Positions 7,968 through 14,030 of a stretch of 18,503 nucleotides of DNA are shown in pieces. The notes under the pieces were generated by a model. The model did no database searches, was not told where the DNA came from, and saw nothing but the letters and a program-made list of their open reading frames with translations. Each line of letters opens with the position of its first letter. The stretch's first letter is position 1. The position numbers were made by a program, and so were the translations under genes. Source of the stretch: DATCDR01 sp036510575 (GTDB taxonomy: Bacteria > Actinomycetota > Acidimicrobiia > Acidimicrobiales > Bog-793); contig DATCDR010000019.1 in assembly GCA_036510575.1 (NCBI GenBank), positions 1-18,503 on the forward strand, read 5' to 3'.

Positions 7968-8316
7968 AAGAGGAGTATCGCAGCTGGCAGTTGGCGCCGC
8001 CGGAGTGACGGTGCCGTTGGTCCTTCACAAGGGCGCCTGGTCGGTTCGCGCGTTTCGAGCCAACTAGCTTCAAGGTGTCCGTTTTCCTTCTCAGACATGG
8101 CGGTTGAGGTAATAGGTGCAGCAGTGAGAGTTCGTGCAGCGCCACTCGCGGATACGTCCGCTTCTGGACCGGGTTCGTGCGCGTACGACTCCTGGCGGAT
8201 ACGTCGCGGGAGACGCCCGAGGCGACGAGCCGAGCTCGTGTCGAGATGGATCAAATCGCAGCCGGGACCCGGCGCTCGCCGGGCGCTGGTCACGGTCGAG
8301 CCCCGGAGCTAGTGGC
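7968..8316. other. Divergent intergenic region, 349 bases
   Basis: This lies between the minus-strand 165-residue gene and the plus-strand DyP gene. Reading frames cross it on both strands, but their translations are Arg/Pro/Ser-rich and resemble no protein, and the DyP frame is open here only because of high GC. Apart from the GATACT box at its left edge and the GGAG at 8305-8308 at its right edge I see nothing definite. It should hold the promoter of the DyP gene. Confidence 0.5.
7974..7979 (-). promoter_or_regulatory. Candidate -10 box for the 165-residue gene
   Basis: GATACT on the minus strand matches TATAAT at four of six positions and ends 6 bases before the GTG at 7967. No Shine-Dalgarno is present, so a leaderless transcript is plausible. 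Confidence 0.3.
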
Positions 8317-9621
8317 GTGCACGATGAGGGAGAGGCCGAAGACGAGGGCCGCGCGAGCATCCCGGCGAGCTCGAACGGGCTGAGTAGGAGGGGTTTTCTC
8401 GCTTCCGTAGGCGGAGCGGCCGTCGGCGCCGGCGCGTTCGCGGCGGGACTCAAACTCGCCTCCAGCGATGCCCCCGTTGTTGGCGGCAGCTACCGAAACG
8501 CGACCGAGTCGTTCTACGGCTCCGGTCCACAAGGCGGAATCGTCACCTCGGCACAGAGCAACACCTATTTCGCCTCGCTCGACGTCTCGACGGAGAAGCG
8601 TCGAGATCTGGAGGATCTGCTTCGGAGTTGGTCAGATGCGGCCGCGGACCTGGCGGTGGGAAGGCTGGTGAGTCCGGCGCCGTTCGGAGCTCGCAGCGCC
8701 GAGCCGGACAGCATGGAGGTAATCGGTCTCGGATCGGCCAGGTTGACGGTGACGTTCGGATTAGGACCCGGGATCTTCGAGGTCGATGGCGTCGATCGCT
8801 TCGGCCTTCGAGCCCGTCGGCCTGCAGCGCTCGTCGACCTACCGACCTTTCCCTTCGACGAGCTGATCGCGCAAAAGACCGGCGGCGATCTGACGATTCA
8901 AGCCTGCGCTGACGATCCGCAGGTCGCCTTTCATGCGGTGCGCGAGCTACTCCGAATGGCGGAGGGAGTCGCGTCGATCCGCTGGACGCAAGTGGGCTTC
9001 AACGAGACGCCAGCAAGTACGGGTACGCCTCGCAACCTGCAGGGGTTCAAGGACGGAACGATCAATCCGGCGGGCGCCCAGCTCGAGGAGTTCGTTTGGG
9101 CAGGTGCAGAGAGCCCGCGTTGGATGCGCGGCGGGACCTACCTTGTCGTGCGCCGGATCCATATCGCCATCGAGGACTGGGACACGAGATCGGTGAGCGA
9201 GCAGGAGCAGGTGATCGGCCGCCACAAGGTCTCTGGCGCCCCGCTCGGAGAGTCGGCGGAGTTCGACGCGCTCGACCTGGACGCGACCGACTCGGACGGG
9301 AACCCGCTCATCGCGGTGAACGCACATGTCCGTCTAGCTTCCCCAAAGGAGAACAGGGGACAGATGATTCTTCGCCGTGGCTACTCCTACAACGACGGCG
9401 TGTCCGCGGCAGTTGGCACTAACCCTCCGGCCTACGACGCGGGCCTGCTGTTCTTCTCCTATCAGCGCGACCCGAGGAAGGGCTTCATCCCGATATTTCA
9501 GACGCTCGCCCAAAACGATGCGCTGAGTCAGTTCACCGTCCATACCGGGAGCCTCATCGTTGCCGTGCCACCCGCGGCACTCGGACCTGGGCACTACGTC
9601 GGAGAGTCGCTCTTCTCCTGA
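8317..9621 (+). CDS. DyP-type heme peroxidase, Tat-exported (EfeB-like)
   Basis: A 434-residue dye-decolourising peroxidase using heme and H2O2. The start is GTG at 8317 because GGAG (8305-8308) lies 8 bases upstream. The frame is open from 8134, but the extra part is Arg-rich and has no other support. A twin-arginine signal is clear: SRRGFLASV (residues 23-31) followed by a Gly/Ala-rich hydrophobic stretch, so the folded holoenzyme should be exported. The family signature GXXDG is GFKDG at 243-247, with D246 the distal catalytic Asp. H337 in NAHVRLAS is the probable proximal heme ligand, and the Arg pair in ILRRGYSYNDG includes the probable distal Arg. GRHKVSGAPLG and LLFFSYQRDPRKGF are typical of the EfeB class. 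No efeU or efeO is adjacent, so an iron-import role is not supported by context. Confidence 0.93.
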   Translation: MHDEGEAEDEGRASIPASSNGLSRRGFLASVGGAAVGAGAFAAGLKLASSDAPVVGGSYRNATESFYGSGPQGGIVTSAQSNTYFASLDVSTEKRRDLEDLLRSWSDAAADLAVGRLVSPAPFGARSAEPDSMEVIGLGSARLTVTFGLGPGIFEVDGVDRFGLRARRPAALVDLPTFPFDELIAQKTGGDLTIQACADDPQVAFHAVRELLRMAEGVASIRWTQVGFNETPASTGTPRNLQGFKDGTINPAGAQLEEFVWAGAESPRWMRGGTYLVVRRIHIAIEDWDTRSVSEQEQVIGRHKVSGAPLGESAEFDALDLDATDSDGNPLIAVNAHVRLASPKENRGQMILRRGYSYNDGVSAAVGTNPPAYDAGLLFFSYQRDPRKGFIPIFQTLAQNDALSQFTVHTGSLIVAVPPAALGPGHYVGESLFS

Positions 9622-9775
9622 CTACGCGCCACCGCCTGGTCATGAAGAGAAGTTCGACGGTCAGTGCGATCCGCGCACGAGGTCTTAGACCAGTTGTGTC
9701 ACCTCGAGCGTTTCTATCTCAGTTGTCCTTGGAGAACATCGGTGAGTGGCTGGCGGCCGAAGCTCGAGACCTTGA

Positions 9776-10198
9776 TCATGTCGCGACGACGATCTGTACT
9801 CGCCACAAGAGCAGAAACTGTGGACATGCCTGGCCGGCCGTGCAGTGTGCTGCGCCGGTGGCCTGCAGTGTCGTGTGACCTGTCGCTATCGGCTCAAATG
9901 TCTCTCGGAGCTGGAGCACACTCCGAGTCACGTTGTGCGTGACTCGGAGTAGGTGCGGCCCGACCTGGCGAATGTCGCTCCACACGAGAGAGGTATCGCT
10001 CAAGGTGACTTCTACCGTCTCGCCTAGCCGTACGTGCACGGTGCGAGTGCTGTCCGACTGGCCGATGCAGACGACGCCGCTACTGGAGTGACACGTGCTG
10101 TCCGCGGCGAACGCGCCCGTTGTCCCACAGGCTCCGAGCACAACCCCGATGCTCGCCATCAACAAGGTGGCGACGAGAGCGACTAGACGAGTTCTCAC
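9776..10198 (-). CDS. Secreted lipoprotein, possibly chagasin-like (I42) fold
   Basis: A 140-residue protein from the GTG at 10196-10198. The frame is open upstream to 10390, but the GTG directly precedes a good signal peptide: RTR, then VALVATLLMASIGVV, then the lipobox LGAC, with the lipidated Cys at residue 24. The mature part is mainly beta: VHVRLGETVEVTLSDTSLVW, then HLLRVTHN, then a Gly-His-Thr-Thr-Leu strand, and a final strand WRVQIVV. That order recalls chagasin-type cysteine protease inhibitors or Ig-like domains, but the NPTTGY-type loop is not recognisable, so the fold is a guess. Four further Cys could form two disulfides. The region encoding RVTHNVTR is itself a perfect inverted repeat (9920-9950). 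It converges on the DyP gene. Confidence 0.65.
   Translation of the reverse strand: MRTRLVALVATLLMASIGVVLGACGTTGAFAADSTCHSSSGVVCIGQSDSTRTVHVRLGETVEVTLSDTSLVWSDIRQVGPHLLRVTHNVTRSVLQLRETFEPIATGHTTLQATGAAHCTAGQACPQFLLLWRVQIVVAT
9920..9950. repeat. Perfect 13-bp inverted repeat inside the lipoprotein gene
   Basis: ACTCCGAGTCACG (9920-9932) and CGTGACTCGGAGT (9938-9950) are exact reverse complements separated by the 5-base loop TTGTG. The hairpin lies wholly inside coding sequence. A further CTCGGAG copy lies at 9904-9910. No T-tract follows on either strand, so it is not a standard intrinsic terminator. Confidence 0.85.
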
Positions 10199-10206
10199 TA
10201 GTCGCG

Positions 10207-10212
10207 ACGCTA
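10207..10212 (-). promoter_or_regulatory. Candidate -10 box for the lipoprotein gene
   Basis: TAGCGT on the minus strand fits TANNNT and ends 8 bases before the GTG at 10198. No Shine-Dalgarno is visible between them, so a leaderless or nearly leaderless message is possible. Confidence 0.3.
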
Positions 10213-10364
10213 GACGGTCACGAGAAATCGCCGCTGTTGTCGCGGTTACAGTCGGACCGATCTCACCGTAGCCCTCGTCATGGTCGTGAGTCGTGTTCGC
10301 CCGGGTGCTCCGCGGCCGCTTTCTAGAGGGACGCGTGGGCAAGTTCCAGTCCAAGGAGGTCTCA

Positions 10365-11165
10365 ATGGAGACGGCGCTCGCTCCGCTCACGTTGCATCGA
10401 CCACAGCCGCTCGAGGCGATCGCCGCTGCGGGAGCTGCCGGTTTCGACCTCAGCGGAGTCCAGTTTCGGGTGTACGGTCAGCCGGCATCTCCACTGCTGT
10501 ACGACCCTGAGTTCGTTGTGGCGACCACTCGTGCGCTTGCGGCGAGCAGCATCTCGGTGCTCGAGGTGAGCAACGTTGTTCTCGAGGAAGACTTTCTGCT
10601 CGAGGAGGCGAGGGCCTTTGCGACCTTCGCAGCTGCGGTCGGCGCTCGTGTGCTTCAGGTCGTCGGTTGGGACGACGTCGTTGACCGCGCGGTCGAGAAC
10701 CTCGCGTTCGTGGCCGATATCGCCGCCGACGTCGGATTGGAGGTCGTGGTCGAGTTCATGCCCTACTCGCAGACGAAGACCCTCGCCGACGCGCTTCACT
10801 TGGTGACCGAGATCGACCGGTCCAACGTGAGTCTTATTCTCGACAGCCTCCATCTGTTTCGCTCGGGTGGCACCGTTGCCGATGTGGCTGCGGTGGACTC
10901 CCGCTACTTCGGCGTGATCCAACTGTCCGACGCGCCGTCTCGCGCACCAGATTTTGAAAATCTGCGGCCGGAGTCAATCGGGAACCGGCTTGTTCCAGGA
11001 ACCGGCGAGCTCCCGTTGCGCGAGCTCCTTGGCGTCCTTCCAGACAACCTTCCGGTGAGCCTTGAGGTGCCGTGTATGGCGGTGGCAGGACTGCCCCACG
11101 TCGACCAGGCGGGCTACGTGCTCGATGGCTTTCGCCGCTTCTTGGCAGAGGCCCCGCCTAGGTAG
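10365..11165 (+). CDS. Sugar phosphate isomerase/epimerase family protein (TIM barrel)
   Basis: A 266-residue protein of the AP-endonuclease-2/xylose isomerase-like barrel family, which includes epimerases, isomerases and dehydratases acting on sugars, inositols or hydroxy acids with a divalent metal. The start is ATG at 10365, with AAGGAGGT at 10353-10360 as an excellent ribosome binding site. Probable metal ligands follow the family pattern at barrel strand ends: E130 in VVVEFMP, D160 and H163 in LILDSLHLF, Q186 or D189 in IQLSDA, and E234 in SLEVP. The substrate-loop motif RLVPGTGELPL (about 208-218) is also typical. Residues 50-120 contain no insertions, so this is a minimal barrel. The substrate is unknown. 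It is divergent from the lipoprotein gene and about 310 bases upstream of the crotonase gene on the same strand. Confidence 0.88.
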   Translation: METALAPLTLHRPQPLEAIAAAGAAGFDLSGVQFRVYGQPASPLLYDPEFVVATTRALAASSISVLEVSNVVLEEDFLLEEARAFATFAAAVGARVLQVVGWDDVVDRAVENLAFVADIAADVGLEVVVEFMPYSQTKTLADALHLVTEIDRSNVSLILDSLHLFRSGGTVADVAAVDSRYFGVIQLSDAPSRAPDFENLRPESIGNRLVPGTGELPLRELLGVLPDNLPVSLEVPCMAVAGLPHVDQAGYVLDGFRRFLAEAPPR

Positions 11166-11477
11166 GCGGGACCCGGGGCAGAACATTTGGCTCTCGAACG
11201 GGAACGTGCTTCCTCGCGGCACTGGTTCGCCTGGCGGTGTCGGTCGGTTTCACCGGCGTCGGCGCAAGCACGTGCTGCGGGGTAGGCAGATCACCTGGCG
11301 AGGGCGACGTTGAGGCTGCGATGGCAGCCGATAGTGTCGACTACAGGTGTGGCAGGGAGGGAGACTCCGGTGTCTTGGATTGGCGATCGCGGGTTCGGTA
11401 GCGCGGCACTTCGTGATCGAGCCCGAACGGTAGCGGGTCGCATTCGGCGTGTCGAACGAGTAGACGTCGCCAGCGCG
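11166..11477 (+). other. Intergenic stretch before the enoyl-CoA hydratase gene
   Basis: About 312 bases between the isomerase stop and the chosen crotonase ATG. The crotonase frame is open from a TTG at 11310, but the extra 56 residues are Arg-rich and outside the family fold. No hairpin with a T-tract and no convincing promoter was found. Confidence 0.4.
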
Positions 11478-12446
11478 ATGGACGAGGCGACCGAAGTAGA
11501 GGTCCGTCGCCATGCCGATGGTGTCCTTGAGCTCCGTCTCACTGGCGCTTCGCGGCGTAACGCGCTCGGACGGGCGACCATCGATCGACTTGAGAGCTTG
11601 GTGTCGATACCCCCGGTCGGCACGAGAGTCGTTGTTTTGACCGCGGAAGGTCCTGATTTCTCGGCAGGGTATGACCTGCGTGAAGCTGCGCACGGAAACG
11701 CCGAACGGTTGATCGCGAACGGGCTCAACTTCGCACTCTTGAAGAAGTCGCGCGTGCCCGTGATCGCTGCCCTACATGGCAACGTCATCGGCGGTGGCCT
11801 CGAACTTGCGCTCGCCGCAGATGTTCGGATCGCAACGCCGAACACCAAGCTCGGATTACCTGCCGGACGACTCGGTCTCGTCTACTCCGAGGAAGGAGTC
11901 CGACTACTCGTCGATTCAGTCGGCGAGAGTCGAGCTCGGGCGATGCTGCTTGCCGGCAGCACACTGACTTGTGCCGAGGCAAAGCTGTCCGGCATCGTTT
12001 CGGAGGTTGTCGAAGCCGAGTTTCTCGAGCGTCGCGCCCTGGAGCTCGCCGCGACGATTGCCTCATGGTCACCGGTCGCGACTTCGGGGAATCGTCGGGT
12101 GCTGAACGTGGTGCTCGGCGCGGACCAAGAGGACGCGAAGGCACTCCGTATCGCGAGCTTCGAGCCGGGTGGGGCGCTCTCGCTGAGCATCGAACGATTC
12201 GCGTCAGGTCACGCCGATGCTGCGGCAGCGGATACGAAGGCTCGTGTTATTCCGCTAGACAAGGTAGCGCTGCGACTGCGGTCGCTACGTCATCGGATCA
12301 GCGTCGAGGCAGGCGCCGCGCGGTCTGTTCTAGCGTTGCGCAGTGGAGTCCGACTTCAGCGGGAAACCAAGCCGGCGTCTGTGGCGCTGGCATCTGCGAG
12401 TGACCAGCGAACGGTCACAGCGGGGGCGGAGCCAGCGAACTCCTAA
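11478..12446 (+). CDS. Enoyl-CoA hydratase/isomerase (crotonase) family protein, atypical active site
   Basis: A 322-residue crotonase-fold protein that binds acyl-CoA thioesters. The ATG at 11478 is chosen because the domain begins at once after it (VEVRRHADGVLELRLTG), although no clear ribosome binding site is seen. The oxyanion-hole strands are FSAGYDL (61-67) and HGNVIGGGLELA (100-111). E109 in GGGLELA matches the first catalytic Glu of rat crotonase (E144), but the second (E164, in its PEILLG segment) is Ala here, in LPAGRLGL with A129. Such IPAARLGL-type members exist widely, and their reactions are often not the classical hydration. After about residue 249 comes a 70-residue Arg/Ala/Val-rich tail beyond the usual end of the family. 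I looked for a frameshift there and found none. The reaction is unknown. Confidence 0.85.
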   Translation: MDEATEVEVRRHADGVLELRLTGASRRNALGRATIDRLESLVSIPPVGTRVVVLTAEGPDFSAGYDLREAAHGNAERLIANGLNFALLKKSRVPVIAALHGNVIGGGLELALAADVRIATPNTKLGLPAGRLGLVYSEEGVRLLVDSVGESRARAMLLAGSTLTCAEAKLSGIVSEVVEAEFLERRALELAATIASWSPVATSGNRRVLNVVLGADQEDAKALRIASFEPGGALSLSIERFASGHADAAAADTKARVIPLDKVALRLRSLRHRISVEAGAARSVLALRSGVRLQRETKPASVALASASDQRTVTAGAEPANS

Positions 12447-12528
12447 GTGCGGGCTTGGCAGGCGTGACCCGCGTCACGCGATGCATAGCCAGTCTGCCGA
12501 TGACCTGAGCCGGCGGCGCGATCATCCA

Positions 12529-13305
12529 ATGCCTGTCTCATATGCTCGCTTCGTGGAGTCGATCGCATCGCTCGACGAACTGGCCGCGGGCGCTTGGCCG
12601 CCGGGCGAACTGATCGTGGCGGGCGGCTGGAGATTTCGCTGGACTTCGGGGGTGACGCGGCGCGCCAACTCGGCGCTGCCCGTGGGCAACGAGGCCCGGA
12701 TGGAGGAACTTGTCGCTTTCGGCGAGGAGTTCTACCGAAGCCGCGGTGCGCCAGCGAAGTTCCTGGTGAGCGCGGCGTCGGCTCCAAGCGAGCTCGCAGA
12801 TTATCTCCGCCGCCGGGGATATCGTCCGCACGACAGAACCCTGGTGATGACCGTCGACACCGCGCAACTCCTCGCTCGAACCGCCCCCGGGCGATGGTCG
12901 ATCGAGATCGCTTCTGAAGCAACGCCACGCTGGTTCGAGTCCTACTGGCAAGCGGACTCACCGCGTGCGCTCGACAGCGAGGAAGCCCGAATTCATCGCC
13001 AGACGCTGCTCGTACCTGAGAGCCCAAGTTCGTTCGTGCTCCTTGAGGAGGAGCACTCCGGCGTCGCTGTTGGGCAGATCGTCTTTGCCAACGGCTGGGG
13101 CGGCTTGCAGTGCATTGCGACGCTCGAGTCACATCGCCGGCGGGGCGCAGCAGGTGCCGTTCTGCATCAGTTGGCGGTACTCGCGGCCGACGCCGAAGTG
13201 TCGGCGCTCTACCTCGTCGTGCTCGCAGACAACTTGCCGGCCATGCACCTCTACATACCGCTCGGCTTCGAGGTGGCTCATGAGTACACCTACTTCACGG
13301 GTTGA
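12529..13305 (+). CDS. GNAT family N-acetyltransferase, two-part
   Basis: A 258-residue protein with a C-terminal GNAT domain. The N-terminal half has the pattern WPPGE...GGWRFRWTSGVTRRANSALP (about 23-52), seen in a group of longer actinobacterial GNAT proteins, followed by an alpha/beta region that probably is a degenerate first GNAT lobe. The acetyl-CoA loop is RRRGAAGAVL (motif A) after LQCIATLESH. The end LYLVVLADNLPAMHLYIPLGFEVAHEYTYF is the classical motif B with the Asn-x-x-Ala-x-x-x-Tyr-x-x-x-Gly-Phe arrangement. ATG 12529 is preferred; ATG 12481 is in frame and still clear of the crotonase stop at 12446. Neither has a good ribosome binding site. Substrate unknown. Confidence 0.85.
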   Translation: MPVSYARFVESIASLDELAAGAWPPGELIVAGGWRFRWTSGVTRRANSALPVGNEARMEELVAFGEEFYRSRGAPAKFLVSAASAPSELADYLRRRGYRPHDRTLVMTVDTAQLLARTAPGRWSIEIASEATPRWFESYWQADSPRALDSEEARIHRQTLLVPESPSSFVLLEEEHSGVAVGQIVFANGWGGLQCIATLESHRRRGAAGAVLHQLAVLAADAEVSALYLVVLADNLPAMHLYIPLGFEVAHEYTYFTG

Positions 13306-13334
13306 CGAAGACTTGGCTCGGCCACGAAGCGATC

Positions 13335-13405
13335 GGGCTCGAGCCCGCGGTCCATGGTGTTCGACCTCTCGAGAGGCGAAACTCTGGTCGGCCACGTGAT
13401 GGCCG
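13335..13405. repeat. Cluster of short perfect palindromes
   Basis: Three inverted repeats lie in 71 bases: GGGCTCGAGCCC (13335-13346), CCTCTCGAGAGG (13365-13376) and CGGCCA-cgtga-TGGCCG (13389-13405). The first two are centred on CTCGAG with their centres exactly 30 bases apart. The cluster lies between the GNAT stop and the small gene at 13472. It may be a binding region or a small structured RNA, or only GC-rich chance. Confidence 0.35.
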
Positions 13406-13459
13406 CTCGACGACGACTACGTCGCCGAGGTTGCGGTCTGCCGATGTTCGATTTGGACG

Positions 13460-13465
13460 TATCCT
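13460..13465 (+). promoter_or_regulatory. Candidate -10 box for the 57-residue gene
   Basis: TATCCT fits TANNNT and ends 6 bases before the GTG at 13472. This is the leaderless spacing also seen upstream of other genes in the window that lack a Shine-Dalgarno. No good -35 box is visible. Confidence 0.4.
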
Positions 13466-13471
13466 CCGGAA

Positions 13472-13645
13472 GTGAGTGTGTCCCCGGACGACCCGGACTT
13501 CGACGCATGGGAGGCCGCCGCGCAGACCACGCCCGAGGAGCTCGCTCGGGCGGCCTCGCTCGGTGAGATCGCTGCGCAACTCTGGAAGGGTCGACTCGTC
13601 GAAGACACCCGCCCGCTCGAGGCCTACGAACCGCCTGAGGCCTAA
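13472..13645 (+). CDS. Small acidic protein, 57 residues
   Basis: A short gene starting GTG at 13472 and ending TAA at 13643-13645. The product begins MSVSPDDPDFDAWEAAAQTT and continues with an Ala/Glu/Leu-rich helical part (EELARAASLGEIAAQLWKG) and a short acidic tail ending EPPEA. Codon use is strongly GC-ending and the sequence is well balanced, unlike the antisense readings. It is acidic, soluble and without Cys. No Shine-Dalgarno is present, but TATCCT is correctly placed for a leaderless message. I recognise no family. It sits between the GNAT gene and the aromatic leader. Confidence 0.6.
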   Translation: MSVSPDDPDFDAWEAAAQTTPEELARAASLGEIAAQLWKGRLVEDTRPLEAYEPPEA

Positions 13646-13807
13646 GACGATCTGACCGGTCGCCGGGCGCCATCGATAGGCGTCGTGGGAGTGAGCGCCG
13701 CGGCTGCGCAGCCTGCTCAGGATCGACGTCACCGGCCGACCCTCGTGACACCGGGAAATGTGGTCGAGCCGGCCGGTCGTGTGATCGGCGAACTGAACGA
13801 GAGGTCC

Positions 13808-13838
13808 GTTACACGCCTCGCGGGTTCTCTGCTACGTT
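13808..13838 (+). promoter_or_regulatory. Candidate promoter of the DAHP synthase leader
   Basis: TACGTT (13833-13838) fits the TANNNT -10 box, and GTTACA (13808-13813) matches TTGACA at four of six positions with a 19-base spacer. The -10 box ends 7 bases before the GTG of the leader peptide, which would make that reading frame leaderless; no Shine-Dalgarno precedes it. Confidence 0.4.
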
Positions 13839-13845
13839 CCACGCC

Positions 13846-13911
13846 GTGCGTTGTTATTGGTGGTTTGACGAGCCGGCCCGAGATGGGCGCCGGGGTGTAA
13901 CCACGCACTAA
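13846..13911 (+). CDS. Aromatic amino-acid leader peptide, 21 residues
   Basis: GTG at 13846 opens a 21-codon frame ending TAA at 13909-13911. It begins MRCYWWFDEP, so Tyr, Trp, Trp and Phe codons stand in a row (13855-13866). Such a run of codons for all three aromatic amino acids immediately upstream of an intrinsic terminator and a DAHP synthase gene is the hallmark of ribosome-mediated transcription attenuation. When any charged aromatic tRNA is scarce the ribosome should stall here and change folding downstream. The rest of the peptide is Arg/Gly-rich and probably matters only as RNA: GAGCCGG (13870-13876) within it can pair with CCGGCTC (13930-13936). The frame has no start codon further upstream nearby. 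Confidence 0.8.
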   Translation: MRCYWWFDEPARDGRRGVTTH

Positions 13912-13936
13912 ACGCGCAGTCATCTAGGACCGGCTC

Positions 13937-13970
13937 AAAGGCAGAGGCTCCCGCCTCTGCCTTTTGTTTT
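13937..13970 (+). terminator. Intrinsic terminator (attenuator) upstream of DAHP synthase
   Basis: AAAGGCAGAGGC (13937-13948), a 4-base loop TCCC and GCCTCTGCCTTT (13953-13964) form a perfect 12-bp stem, with a T-rich tail TTTTGTTTT (13962-13970). It lies 26 bases after the leader stop codon and 60 bases before the DAHP synthase start, the place expected of the attenuator terminator. It is the only clear GC-stem plus T-tract terminator I found in the window. Confidence 0.9.
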
Positions 13971-14030
13971 GCCCCTTAACGAGGCGAGCCGGTCATCTAT
14001 CGAGCGGCTCGCGGATTGGAAATAGGTTCC

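Noticed and set aside
7525..8312. Long plus-strand open frames opposite the 165-residue gene
   Set aside because: They are antisense to a better coding frame, Ser/Arg/Pro-rich, and lack a ribosome binding site; high GC keeps them open.
8134..8316. N-terminal extension of the DyP peroxidase
   Set aside because: Arg/Ser-rich and unlike the family; GGAG 8 bases before GTG 8317 and the Tat motif placement favour the shorter protein.
12180..12446. Suspected frameshift at the crotonase C-terminus
   Set aside because: The other two frames give no better continuation of the family, so the tail is treated as genuine.
12443..13132. Minus-strand frame of 229 codons opposite the second GNAT gene
   Set aside because: Arg/Pro/Ser-rich antisense reading of a clear acetyltransferase.
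13290..13751. Minus-strand frames of about 150 codons
   Set aside because: Very Arg-rich, no start signal, and antisense to the 57-residue gene and the palindrome cluster.
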